DNA from: Owenia fusiformis
Lineage: Eukaryota > Annelida > Polychaeta > Sabellida > Oweniidae
NCBI GenBank assembly: GCA_903813345.2
Contig: CAIIXF020000006.1
Span: forward strand, 17,116,348 to 17,180,347
Reading direction: 5' to 3'
Length of the DNA: 64,000 nt
Part shown: piece by piece, positions 12,311 through 23,570 of the stretch
Layout: each line of letters begins with the position of its first letter
How positions within the stretch are numbered: position 1 is the first letter of the stretch
Position numbers and translations under genes: made by a program
The notes under the pieces: model-generated
What the model saw: only the letters and a program-made list of their open reading frames with translations
Databases searched by the model: none
Told to the model about the DNA's origin: nothing

Positions 12311-13456
12311 ATTTTTTTGGAAATGCCCAATTTGAGCTTTGATCTAATTTTGCAATATTACACTAGAATAAAATCGTGAACCAATAATTTACAAGTGTCA
12401 GTGAACAACAGAATGGATCAAATGCCCCCTTCAGAAATGGGAAAATGCTCAACAACCACCGCATTGACCATCACTTCAGCATCAGAAAGATATGGGCTTG
12501 GAGTTATCCTGTGTGTAAGCATTCCTTCTATTACTGCAAATGTGTATATATTGTGTGAATGCTACAGAGAATGTTACATTCCCCAATGAGTTCCATATTG
12601 ACAACTGGATGTGTAAACCATTGTGTGGAGTCTTTTCATAGTCTTCCTCACATAGGAAACTCGGTTCTTGTCAGCACTGAAGCCAAACAAATTGATGGAA
12701 GGATACCACTACTTTTAACAAACTTAAGTGAGACGGCCCATTAGTTCATAAGAACACACTTCTAGGTTTAGGTGAAGAATTTACAGGAGCTGAAAACAAA
12801 TTTAAGGTGAATTCAAATCTGAGTTTTAGTCAGAATTGTGCGACAACTGCCAGTCATAGCAACTCTCATAAAAAGTCCAAGTTTGTTAATGACTCCGGAA
12901 ATTATTTGTCTCATACTGAGACCATTATTCCTATTGAGGACACAAAGAGCTCTCCATTTCTCTAAATGACCTCATTATTGGAATCTAATATGGGAATAGT
13001 TAGTAGTAACAAACGAAAAAAAAAATCAGAATCATAAGCAAGCCATGCACATGTATCAAATCCACATTGGATCTACAGAAGCTCTAGCTTTGAAGACCTT
13101 GCTAGAGTTAACAGATAACAAATATGCTGAATCTGCAAGATTGTTGCTTAAATTAAAATTATTTTTATCAATGACAACGATCAAATTGTTTAAAGTGGTT
13201 AAAGTGTGCTCATGTTCAATTGAGTATAAGAACTAAATTTTACAAATACACATTTTTAACATGTACTTCAGATGGTATTTTTTGTATTTGCGATTAATGG
13301 ATGATTGTATATTTCTTTAAATAAATTAACTTGAGTTTGGTAACTTGAGATACCACTTGGCGAAAGTTTTTGTATTAAAATATATATTGTATTTTTGAAA
13401 GTGGGAACTATGAAGGGATGGAATGTTATGAAGCGATGTGACCTCCTCACATCTGG
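12311..13456 (+). repeat. direct repeat, split copy
   Basis: The first half (12311-12424) matches 9791-9903 and the second half (13283-13456) matches 9901-10075. The intervening 12425-13282 has no counterpart in the other copy. It contains a 63-codon ORF at 13045-13236 (STEALALKTLLELTDNKYAE and so on) and a Ser/Thr/Asn-rich open stretch around 12742-12964, neither of which I recognise. The arrangement fits either an 860-bp insertion here or a matching deletion in the other copy. Confidence 0.75.
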
Positions 13457-13613
13457 CAAATGGCATTAGTCCTCTTTTGAATAGATCAACAGTACTTAGT
13501 GTGCATTTGCTAGAAAATATTTCCTCCTAGTGCCAGGTTCAATTTACATATACTACATCACCGTCAGTTGTACGAAATAACAAACAGACCCGTAAGGCTG
13601 ACGGGAGTCTGGA

Positions 13614-13636
13614 GTCACATGATTTGTCATGTGACT
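13614..13636. repeat. short palindrome
   Basis: GTCACATGA and TCATGTGAC separated by about five bases, just upstream of the Harbinger ATG. It could be a subterminal repeat of that element or a promoter motif. Confidence 0.4.
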
Positions 13637-13659
13637 TGGTATACTGATTCTCGATCAAA

Positions 13660-14613
13660 ATGGCGGTCAGTAAATTGGCTCAAATGTTATTTCTTGATGA
13701 AGTTATGGAAAGATTGAGTAGTTAGAGCGAAAGTTTAGAATCTTCTGATGACGAGGAGGTGCTAATGTTAATAGCAGTACTGAGGAGGGATATTCCTAAA
13801 GTAAAGTAAATCGTTTTGACGATTTGGAATTTCGGAAACATTTCCGAATTGGAAGGGATGAGTTTGATTAAAAAAAACCTATTAGGCCTGGATATAGAGT
13901 ATTTAGATCTAATAGTTTATCACACTAGTTAGACTTCGTTTTTATTAAAATAATAACAGAGAAGAAAATTCTCATTGGACTGTGGTATTTTGCCAATAAA
14001 GAAACAATTCAGTCACTGGCTATAAAGTTTGGCGTGGCTAATTCGACAGTGCACAAAATTATCCAGGAGTTTGTTGCTCGTGTGATGACTATCAAAGATG
14101 AAGTGATACATTGGCACTCACAAGATGAAAAAATGAGGCAGAGGAGACATTCCGTGCATTTTGAGGTACATGTATTCACATTTCAGCACTACCATGTTTT
14201 AGCCTCCCATCATTCAATACATGTAATAAAGAACTACTTTTTGACAACAGGATCAGAACAAAAAAAATCCCACTTCTAATTGATTGCCATGAACTTGTTT
14301 ACATTAAATATGCTTGATACTTTCATTCTAATATTCATGAAACTTATTTAAATTTAAATCCTTTTTTATTCCAGGCATACCAGGCTTAATTGGTGCCATA
14401 GATGGGACTCATACCCCGATTCCAAAACCTTCTAGGGCGGGGTCAGATTACATCAATAGAAAGGGGTTTTCGAGTATAAATACACAAATCACCTGCAACC
14501 ATGATATGTTGATAATGGATGTATACACAGGGTTTCCTGGATCCATGCTTGATGCAAGGGTTTACAATAACTTTGACCTTGGAAAGGAACTGGCCAATAT
14601 GATTCCAATATAA
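13660..14613 (+). pseudogene. PIF/Harbinger transposase relic
   Basis: An ATG in good context (AAAATGGCGG) at 13660 opens a frame that breaks after about 20 codons. Pieces continue: EFRKHFRIGRDEF near 13825, a helix-turn-helix-like block at 13950-14160 (EKKILIGLWYFANKETIQS then FGVANSTVHKIIQEF), and after a probable intron ending at a CAG near 14375 the catalytic block GLIGAIDGTHTPIPKP, YINRKGFSS and FPGSMLDARVYNN. IGAIDGTH, NRKG and PGS-x-x-DAR are hallmarks of Harbinger/HARBI1 DDE nucleases; the Asp of AIDGTH and the Asp of LDAR are present. The frame stops at 14611-14613 before the third acidic residue would be expected, so the protein is truncated and inactive. Confidence 0.8.
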
Positions 14614-15078
14614 CGAATGCACACTTAGTAATGCTTGCAATGACTGTTACTAATCCAACAATAAGATTATTCCGATGGGACTTTTTGGTAGCTCTTCATA
14701 TACTGTCAGTTAATGTAAGTATTACATATTACCTTTACTTTCCAATGCATTGTTTTCATAACTTTTATTTATTATTTTATTACTTTCAATACAGAATGTA
14801 AATAACAAAGTGAATAAAAGATGTTTTGATCTGAAGAATAAGTGAAACAGATACTTATATTATGTTGTTTTATATAGCTCATTTCTGCATGCATGATCAA
14901 TGATGAAAAAACTTGTTTTTAGCAATTATCTGTTCCTTTACAAAAGTATAAAAATTTCGAAATACTCAAATTGCTCATTTTTGCAAGCAATATTTCAATG
15001 CAACATTCTTCATTTTACCGTTCACATTAAACATATTGAAAGTAGATTATGACATCTAAACTGTTTGGTGTTTTATAA
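14614..15078. other. no gene recognised
   Basis: AT-rich sequence between the Harbinger relic and the acidic ORFs. No motif, repeat or clear splice site is seen. Confidence 0.4.
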
Positions 15079-15665
15079 TTGCCAATGACACAACATTACT
15101 TGAAAAGCATTGTGTTTGTCTTTGTTGATTTTTTAAAACAGACGTTTGACATAATAAGGACATTTGAAACCTACTTTATAGATAACAGACATGGCACACA
15201 AGGAGGAGTGATCCTCAGACTTGAAAGAAGACCAGCTAGAAACAGAGGTATTGGCAAGGGATGTTCAGTTCGTTTTGATGCCCTGATTGACCAGGTAATT
15301 GAACAGCAAGAAGTTCCTAAAAAGAAACAACTTCTACTCAATGTAGTGATTTCGACAGTTCCGACAATGAGCCACTGACCAATATAAAAAGAATACAAAA
15401 ACAACCTACTTTGAATGATTCTGATGATGAACCACTCATTAACCTGATAAATTATGATTCCCCACTTGATGACACTGATGAAGATAAGGACTATAATTCA
15501 GAATTAGATGCATATTCAGATGTTTCTACACCCATGGATATAGAGACATCATCTGATGATGAGATCCCTGTTAATCGTCTAAAAAAAAAAAAGAAAAAAC
15601 GTAAGGTGGAAAAGGGGAGAAAAAAGGAAAAAGGATTAAAATCAACCACCTTTTGTATTACATAG
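15079..15665 (+). pseudogene. acidic/basic low-complexity ORFs of a broken mobile-element gene
   Basis: Two frames (15079-15378 and 15411-15665). The first carries ETYFIDNRHGTQGG and RRPARNRGIGKG segments. The second is acidic (NDSDDEPLINLINYDSPLDD) and ends in a run of Lys and Arg before a TAG. The acid-then-base pattern and the OTU domain immediately downstream suggest one broken protein with an N-terminal regulatory region and an OTU protease domain. The function of this part is unknown. Confidence 0.45.
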
Positions 15666-15799
15666 ACGAGAAAAACAACCAAAAGAATGATGTAAACATG
15701 AGTCAGGCGAAGATACAGCTACGCTAAAGCAGGCATTAGATGAAAGCAGAATGCTTGCAGAGAGAAACAACAAGATATGCCAGGCCCATGTAAAAAAGC

Positions 15800-16105
15800 T
15801 AGTCCCTACTGGAAAGCAATGGCCAGCTTTGGGTAAAGGTCCCAGGCGATGGTAATTGTTTTTTCCATGCTGCGGGCTACATCGTGGACAAAGATCCAAT
15901 GCAGCTCAAATCCAAGTTATGTGACCATTTAGTAGCCTATAAGGAAATGCATATTCGTTTTGTTGATCAATCTGAAAGCTATGACCAAATGATTGATCAA
16001 TTAACACTTGCATTTCAAACGCTATATTCCTGCCTTGGATATTTCTGCAGAGATAAGATGATTAATTGTACCAGGCCTGTTCTGTTTATACTCATTATCA
16101 TATGA
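15800..16105 (+). pseudogene. OTU-family cysteine protease domain fragment
   Basis: The frame reads VKVPGDGNCFFHAAGYIVD, followed by LCDHLVAY and a helical tail. Asp-Gly-Asn-Cys-Phe-Phe is the catalytic-Cys motif of OTU deubiquitinases. The catalytic His expected some 100 residues later is not present before the stop at 16103-16105, and the upstream part is in another frame, so this is only the N-terminal half of the domain. OTU domains are found in several transposable-element proteins as well as host deubiquitinases; the setting among relics favours a mobile-element origin. Confidence 0.65.
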
Positions 16106-16638
16106 TTATAGCACTAGCCCACTATTGGCTGTTGCTTGAGTCACGTGATCCTACATCCCATAATAATTGCTATAGCGACAGGATGCTACACACAAATATA
16201 CTACAGATTCTAGTTCAAAATTACTATTTTCATTCATGATTCTTGGTTCTGACCAGCTGTTGTGCATATATCATGTGTAGATATAACCACTTAATTCCTA
16301 CAAGACCAAACTTTGTAAATAGACATACTCTTTACAGAGATATCTTTGGTCTTATGTTGGTACTTTTGGAAGAAAAATGCAATTACTCCCAGAATGTGAG
16401 ACTTCTGTCATCTAAACAAAATAGTTCCTCAAATTAAAAATTAAATTATGTACCCTCATTAGAAAGTTTAAGGAGTGCTCTATTGAAAATTACTTAGAAA
16501 AGTGTCTCTCATGATGTAGGTTTTGAGAAAACTGCAACGAAAAAGAGTGTCTTATTTTAATAAATGTTTTGATTTTATTCAAAGTAATATCTATTTAGAC
16601 AATATCATGATGAGATATGTAGGATTTTAAATCATAAA

Positions 16639-17492
16639 ATGGATGTAAACATACACAACAAAGCATTAGGACTACTATGCAGACTTTGTGGATCAAAAAT
16701 ACAGAATGCAAAACAAAGGATTAACAAAAAATGCACAATTAAAAGATGCAAAAATGCTGAGCAGGAAATTTTAGAAAAACTTTCCATTAATATTAGATAC
16801 GATTGTGATTAAACAGTTAAACCAATTAAACAGTCTGGATCTAATAGCATAAATTGCCTTGAAGGATTAGTCCATGAGTTTGATCAACGTTCCACCCCAG
16901 CAAAATCTTCAACATGTGTCGCAACACAGGTGACTCCCGGACGCTACAGTTCCGTTGAAAAACTTCTTCAGCCAATTAAAGATGGTTCAATGACAAAAAA
17001 ACAAAAGAAAGCTTTGCGATCATTATCATATATGGCTCTTGATAAATCAGGAGATGGAAGCTTTGAAGTTGATAAGGTAATTTTCACTGATTATAAATAT
17101 AAACATCTGGGTAATTAAATGTCAATTTTATGCAATCAACTATCAAATCATGCTGGCATTATTCTAACCATACTGTGGATGATATAAAGTTCACACTACA
17201 TCATTTTACATCATCCAGTGTAAATATTTAAGGACAAGTGTTGGTTAAATTTTCATGATCATCCATTTTCATCCCCTATACTTTAATATCCATTATACTA
17301 GCCTAATTGAATTTTTTTATATATATCCAGCGTACGACCTATATCAAGGTGCCAAAATATAGGGTAAACAGCACAAAGGCAAATGCCAAACAAAAGGCCC
17401 GACTTATGTCAACTGTCACGGAACAAATGGCATTAGTTTCTCCCGAAATATTCAAATGCAGAGCCAGAAACAAAAAGAATTTTTTAAAATAA
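16639..17492 (+). pseudogene. two-exon mobile-element-like protein with Cys-rich N-terminus
   Basis: From ATG 16639 one frame runs to a GT donor at 17077, interrupted by a single TAA at 16810-16812. A CAG acceptor at 17328-17330 joins in phase to a second exon (17331-17492) that ends in a stop. The N-terminus has LCRLCGSKI followed by two further Cys (C-x2-C-x13-C-x4-C), probably zinc-binding. The middle is basic (MTKKQKKALRSLSY) and the second exon is very basic. The Cys motif weakly recalls the LCRICG zinc motif of RAG1-like proteins, but nothing else supports that. Function unknown. Confidence 0.4.
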
Positions 17493-18599
17493 AAAAAACA
17501 GTGTAGACAATGGGAGTATTGTTATTATTTTACTTAAAACAGAAATCTGAATGTAAATGCTGGTAGTAAATGAAAGCAAGTAATATTAGTAAGTATACTG
17601 TCAGAAATGTGATGTTAAAGATGTAAATAGTTGGACTTTACAATGCTCTATATATCAATCATTAAGCCGTGGGAGACACATTTCTTTTAATATTTAGAAA
17701 AAACAAAGACTATACTTAACAAATGTTCAATCTTTGAAAAATAAAAAAGTGTAGATAATATGATTTTAGAGTTTGAATATGCACAAAAACTGTTGGTTTA
17801 ATCAGCATTGTAGAGACCCACTCTACCTATTAAAGCACAAAGGGCAAAATAGGGAAAATGCAGTATGGTTTTAAAATCCTTTAATGGTCTGTGGTTTTGG
17901 AAAGTATAAATTGCTTGTTGTATTTTGTGGAATAATCTAAGTGCATTGGGAGTTAATGGGGACTTTTCTGGGTAGTAAATTGTTTTGTTGTTGTTTTGCC
18001 TGGCTTTAGTGAATGCAGACCTTGATAATGAAACTTCACTCCGGTAATCAGCTGATAGTGATAGTGGGTTCCTGGCTCTGTGGTGTGAAGTTCCTCATAA
18101 ATTATATCTTGTGAATCAGTGTTTAAGCCTTGAGAATGCCTTCGGTTGCAGAAATTGTAGTGAAATTTAGAAAAATACCTCACAGGAATTTCGGGGATTC
18201 CCCGTTTCTCCATTGCAGCAGGGCAATGAGGGGATCCATATGTTGCCTTGAAGCCTGGATTCCTAGTAGGAATGTGCTTACCCGGCATTCACTGGGACCC
18301 TTAAACCTTTAAAATTCCTCTAAAATATGTAACCTTGTGCAATCCTGGCAGGAATTTCTTACAAATATCTATTAGAAATGCAATATCATGCATTCCTAGG
18401 TGGAATCTTTTAAAATACCGGTCTTTGAGCGTTTAGTATAAAATGCTCTTTGTACCTGCTTTGTTGTAACAGTTTTGACACCTACCGGCCCGGAACCCAG
18501 CATACAGAGAAATATCTTAACGACAAATAATTTTCCGACCTTCCGTAGTTCTCCATCAAGCTGACTACACGCGAATTTGTTTTAAAAATATACGTTTGA
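17493..18599. other. no gene recognised
   Basis: Region upstream of the gypsy pol relic. TGTAGAGACCCAC at 17809 equals the first 13 bases of the 3' LTR at 23695, but the similarity stops there. No gag or protease coding sequence is visible, so the 5' part of the retrotransposon is deleted or replaced. Confidence 0.4.
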
Positions 18600-18606
18600 G
18601 GAACGC

Positions 18607-20346
18607 GAACGCTGATTAGAAGATGTCATCTACACCCATGAGAATGTTTGTAAGTACAAATTGATTATTAAATCGCCAGATCTTAGTTTCAAGGAGATAA
18701 TTGCCCGAACCATCAAACAACCTGTTAGACGTGTGCCTTTGTCTAAACAGGCTGAATATGACAAGGCTTTGGACGAAATGATTGAACATGACATAGTTAA
18801 GCCATCCAAAAGTCCTTGGGCCTCACCTGTTGTGATGGTGCCAAAGAAGGATGGTAGCTATAGGTACTGTATAGATTTCAGACAACTTAATGACATCACC
18901 ATCAAGGACGCATTTCCTCTGCCAAGAATTGACGATACTTTAGACTCTTTGTGTGGTTCTAAATACTTCACCGTATTTGACTTGGCTAGTGGGTTTGGCA
19001 GATAACTATGGACGATGCTGACGCCGAGAAGACTGCTTTCTGCACTAAACGTGGTTTGTATGAATTTAATGTAATGGCGTTTGGTCTGGCTAATGCCCCA
19101 GCCACCTTTCAGAGGCTTAAGGAATGTGTGTTTGCTGGTTTGTCTCCAGAGATGTGTTTGGGTTATCTCGATGACATAATTGTATTTAGCCAGGATGTTG
19201 AGAGTCATTTGGAAAAATTAGGTCAAGTCTTGAAGAAAAATTGAGAAGTTCTGGATTGAAATTGTCTCCGAAAAAGTGTAAGTTGTTTCAAAAAGAAGTA
19301 TCCTATTTGGGTCACGTTGTGTCTGAAGATGGAGTCAAAATCGATCCAAAGAAAACTGAGGCGATTGTGAATTGGCCTGTTCCTCGTACTGTGAAACAAA
19401 TCCAGTCTTTTGTGGATTACTGTTCGTACTACCGGAAGTTTATCCCAGGTTTTTCAGGACTGGCCAGACCTTTGTTCAAACTTACTGAAAAAGGTGTTCC
19501 GTTTGTCTGGTCAGGGGATTGTCAATTTGCCTTTGAAGAATTGAAGAGACTTTATTTGAGTTCCGCATTGTTGGCTTACCCAGATAAGTCCAACGAATTT
19601 ATCTTGGATACTGATGCTTCTGCCTGTCAGGTTGGTGCTGTGTTACAACAGGAAGTCAATGGTGAGATGAAAGTTGTCAGTCATTATAGCAAATCATTGT
19701 CCAAACCTGAGCGTAACTATTGTGTCACTAGATTGGAATTGTTGGCTATAGTGAGGGCTGTTAAAGTGTTTCACCATTACCTTTACGGCAGTCGTTTCAA
19801 AGTCAGAACAGATCATGGCTCTCTGGCTTGGTTGTTGAGGTTTAAACATCCTGAAGGACAGATTGCCCGGTGGTTAGAGTTATTGGGACAATATGACTTC
19901 AAAATTGAACATTGACCTGGTACAAAACATCTGAACGCCGACGGAATGTCAAGACGTCCCTGTACTGACTGTGCATATTGCAAAAGACAAGAGAAACTGG
20001 GTAGAGTTCCTGGGAAGGGAGAAACTTTGACTGATTCTGAGGTTGACTTGCTTCTTAGAAGTTTTGACGTAACCTTCGACTCGAACCTGGAGCCAGAGCT
20101 TGTTCAATACTCCCAAATTGAGGAATGTTCCTGTTTCAGGGTGCACTTGGGCACCGGGAATATCTCTCAAAGAGTATGAAGAGGCCTTGGCTCAGGATCC
20201 ATGTCTTTTAACAATCAACAATTGGCTTAAAGTGGGGAACCGACCTGACTGGGCAGACGTATCGGACAAATCACCTACCTTAAAACATTACTGGTCTCAG
20301 TGGGACAGGTTCAAATTGGAACAGGGGTTATTTATCGAAAATGGGT
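18607..20346 (+). pseudogene. gypsy pol: reverse transcriptase and RNase H, broken
   Basis: The reverse transcriptase is spread over two frames (to 19005 and from 19008), separated by a one-base deletion next to the LASGF motif. The catalytic YLDD box is at 19164-19175. A second frameshift near 19230 precedes the connection and RNase H segment, where DTDAS (near 19608), the Glu of RLELLA and the Asp of RTDH are intact. An in-frame TGA at 19913-19915 replaces what is normally an Arg codon, consistent with one C-to-T change. Further frameshifts occur near 20150 and 20320. The 5' beginning before 18607 is uncertain because the upstream protease region is not recognisable. Confidence 0.9.
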
Positions 20347-20366
20347 AGATACTGATACTGGGATCA

Positions 20367-21217
20367 CACCCTATGCAGACAGAGCCTGTGGGAAATATTG
20401 GGTGCGGCGCAAATGAGCGGAGGGTGCGGAGCTAACGGTCATTTTTGAATTTAAAATTGGGATATTTCTGAAACTAGGCCGTTTTGGGACTTCAAATATA
20501 CCAAGATATGTGTATTTGACACCAAATATCAATAAAATTGTGAAAATAGTAGTGCAATTCATTTTATAGCGACGCAGTATGCCTTAAACATTTCCCAGAC
20601 CTATATATTTTGAGATTATCCTTTTAATACTGCGTCCCCAGCATTCGTAAAAAATGGTGTTCAAGATACACTACCCATGCAAATTATTTTTGCATCTTGG
20701 AAGCCAGGCAGTATCTGTGTGATTTTATAAAAATTCGGAAATGTTCTTCAGATATGAGCCCCTCTAAATATTGGGTGCGGAGCTACGTTTATGGAGCTGC
20801 TCCGCACCCAATATTTAGAGGGGGCTCATATCTGAAAAAATTTCCGAATTTTTATAAAATCATACAGATACTGCCTGGCTTCCAAGATGCAAAAATAATT
20901 TGTATAGATAGTGCACCTTGAACACCATTTTTTATGAATGCTGGGGACTCAGTATTAAAAGGATAATTTCAAAATATATAGGTCTGGGAAAGGTTTAAGG
21001 CACACTGCGTCGCTATAGAATGAATTGCGCTACTATTTTCACAATATTGTATTGATATTTGGTGTCAAATACACATATCTTGGTAGATTTGAAGTCCCAA
21101 TACGGCTTAGTTTCAGAAATATCCCAAATTTGAATTCAAAAATAACCGTTAGCTCCGCACCCTCCGCTCATTTGCTCCGCACCCAATATTTCCCACAGGC
21201 TCTGTCTGCATAGGGTG
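20367..21217. mobile_element. foldback element, copy 2 (5-bp TSD GATCA), inserted in gypsy pol
   Basis: An 851-bp palindrome closely similar to 7574-8422. It starts CACCCTATGCAGACAGAGCC and ends with the reverse complement. GATCA lies at both edges (20362-20366 and 21218-21222). Removing the element with one GATCA makes the gypsy frame continuous across the site between RNase H and integrase, which independently confirms both the ends and the duplication length. It is therefore younger than the retrotransposon. Confidence 0.95.
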
Positions 21218-21222
21218 GATCA

Positions 21223-22487
21223 TTAGCTGGCAAATCGTGGTGCCTGAAAATATGCGCCAAACCATTTTAGAAATGACTCATGGGGCTCTTGACAGTGGGC
21301 ATTTCGGGGTCAATAAATCTCTTGATCGTTTGAGGGCCAAATACTATTGGGTTGGTTTCAAGTCTGACCTTGCTAGATGGGTATCGGGTTGCCTTTTGTG
21401 TCAGAGGAGAAATCCACCCAATAAGAAACATCGAACACCAATGAAACAATACAATGTGGGTGCCCCTCTTGAGAGAATAGCCATTGATATTTTGGGAGTT
21501 TTACCCGAAAGTCTATTGGGTAACAAGTATGTAGTATCAATTGAAGATTATTTCAGAAAGGTCCTGGCATTGGTTCCTGTCCCTAATCAAGAAGCTGCCA
21601 CCGTGGCAGAAGCTTTGCTGCATCATTTCATTTGTATTTATGGGTCACCTCTACAAATTCATTCTGACCAAGGTGCCCAGTTTGAATCAAAACTATTCAA
21701 AGAATTATGTGAAATGTTCCGCTTGAGTAAGACAACAACGACTCCATATCATCCACAGTCTGATGGTATGGTAGAAAGATCAAACAGGACTGTGGAGGCT
21801 ATGTTGTCTAAAATTGTTGCATCCGATCAGAGGGACTGGGACCGATGTCTTCCCTTTGTTGTTTCTGCTTACAACAGTGCTGTTCATGCTACTACTGGCT
21901 ACAGCCCGAATTTTCTGATGTTCGGAAGGGAGGTTCGGACCTCCACCGATCTGTTGCTCGGGCCTCCTCCTGAAATTGAGAGGGGAGAACTTGATAGTAC
22001 ATGTCATACAAAATACTGTGAGAAATTACAAGAAGTTCTACTCAATATTCACGAGGCGGCTCGCGGCAATATCAAATTATCTAGTGACCGACAGAAGAGA
22101 GGGTATGATGTCAAAGCAAATTTAAAGTCATTCGAAAAGGGATCACGTGTTTGGGTCCATGTACCAGCTGTGAAGGTTGGCCAAACTCCTAAGTTTGCTT
22201 TAAAGTGGCATGGACCCTATGAGGTGGCGGAGAGAATAGATGATTTAAGGTATCTAATTAAAATTAATGAGAGAGATACAAGAGTCATTCACCACGATCG
22301 CCTCAAAACATTCATTTCACAAAATACTAATGAGAGTCTAGATCAAGAAACTGAAACCCCTGTTGAGGATTCCCAACCCTCAGATTTTGAGAATGCTTCT
22401 GAAATTAAAGAAAATGAGACTGAAAATTCTGGAAGGCAAAGGACCCGAAAGAAACCTGAGTGGTTAACTGATTATGTTATAGAGTAG
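21223..22487 (+). pseudogene. gypsy integrase domain (open)
   Basis: About 416 codons open from the foldback insertion to the TAG at 22485-22487. There is an HHCC zinc-binding N-terminus (His, His, then CLLCQRR), a core with the first Asp in AIDILG, the second in HSDQGAQF and the Glu in MVERSNRT, then a GPY-like C-terminal module (KWHGPYEVAERI) and a charged tail. The catalytic D, D and E are all present. It is only a part of the broken pol polyprotein, so it cannot be made on its own in the normal way. Confidence 0.92.
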
Positions 22488-22853
22488 TCTCACTTCAGAT
22501 TTCATAAGTCGAGTCAAGTGTCTTAATATCCCTATTGTGTGCATTTTTCTATATTACTTTCAAAGTAATTCAATGTGTCTTAGCTTGTGCTTGTAGCTTA
22601 TACCCATTTTTATAACTTTCTTTTTTAAACTTCCAAATAAAGAACTGTAACCTTTTACTAAAGAGACTTGAATAGATTGAAAGAGAATGAGAGGATGTTC
22701 ATTCTAGTTCCATATTGTCGAGTACTTATGTATTAATTGAATATCAAAGAAAACTAGTACCTTGAGATCCTAGGGGAGGTTTGTATAAAAATACTAAAAA
22801 CCTTTCTAGTAGGGTGAGAAGGTAAGAGTTTTATTTTCTTTTAGGTCTGCCAG

Positions 22854-23570
22854 ATGTCGGCTGACCCACCCAGAGGATGGGTGCCAAGGCGGCCTTATCG
22901 CTGCCTTGCTCAGTTCGTGAGCCAGGGGAACTGGCAGCTCCACCGGGTGAACGCCCATGATTCCACTATAGCCTGTGGGGTGGGCGACTGCCCACGGATG
23001 TTTACCCCTGCCCAGGTTGAGGGGCTCGCCTTCCACCGGCGGAGGCACCTCAACCTGGGGACGGAAGAGCCCTCACGGAAGAGGAAGAGGGCAGAGGACG
23101 AGGGGGATGGCACGGGCCAGGAGCTGGGGGTCGATCCCGCGTCGATCTCGGCGCCCCGGCTCCAAGCCGCCGTGCGTCCCCAGGTGGAGAAGGAGAGGAC
23201 AGAGGACGAGGGGGATGGCACGGGCCAGGAGCTGGGGGTCGATCCCGCGTCGATCTCGGCGCCCCGGCTCCAAGCCGCCGTGCGTCCCCGGGTGGAGAAG
23301 GAGAGGACAGAGGTCGAGGGGGATGGCACGGGCCAGGAGCTGGGGGTCGATCCCGCACTGATCTCGGCGCCTCAGCTCCAAGCCGCTGTGCATCCCCTGC
23401 GGGATTTAGAGGACGGGCCGGAACTAGCAGATTCCCCTCTGGTCCAAGGATTGCTGGCGGAGAGCGGGGATCCTCTGCTGGGGATGAACAGCAGAGCGGT
23501 TGGAGAATACCTTGAAGGGCCGGATGTAGACTTGGAGGGGCTGGACTTAGACTTTTTGAACAGTGCATAG
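22854..23570 (+). CDS. GC-rich third ORF of the gypsy element, zinc-finger-like
   Basis: ATG at 22854 follows a strong acceptor-like tract (TTTTATTTTCTTTTAG at 22829-22844), which suggests expression from a spliced transcript. The 238-residue product starts with two finger-like segments: one with Cys then HRVNAH, and one reading C-x4-C…FHRRRH, near residues 20-65. Then comes a basic stretch (RKRKR), three 36-residue repeats (positions 23095-23418) and an acidic, leucine-rich tail (EYLEGPDVDLEGLDLDFL) that looks like a transcriptional activation segment. Base composition is far richer in G and C than the surroundings. It is intact, unlike pol. I know no standard gypsy protein of this form. A captured host zinc-finger gene is possible. 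Confidence 0.6.
   Translation: MSADPPRGWVPRRPYRCLAQFVSQGNWQLHRVNAHDSTIACGVGDCPRMFTPAQVEGLAFHRRRHLNLGTEEPSRKRKRAEDEGDGTGQELGVDPASISAPRLQAAVRPQVEKERTEDEGDGTGQELGVDPASISAPRLQAAVRPRVEKERTEVEGDGTGQELGVDPALISAPQLQAAVHPLRDLEDGPELADSPLVQGLLAESGDPLLGMNSRAVGEYLEGPDVDLEGLDLDFLNSA
23094..23417 (+). repeat. three 108-bp tandem repeats inside the third ORF
   Basis: Units start at 23094, 23202 and 23310 (period exactly 108 bp, 36 codons). The first two are almost identical; the third has several substitutions, including GAC to GTC at its start. Each encodes a segment beginning EDEGDGTGQELGVDP. The period is a multiple of three, so copy-number change keeps the frame. Confidence 0.95.

Noticed and set aside
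17809-17822. Possible 5' LTR start (TGTAGAGACCCAC)
   Set aside because: Only 13 bases match the 3' LTR and the following sequence differs, so I do not call a 5' LTR.
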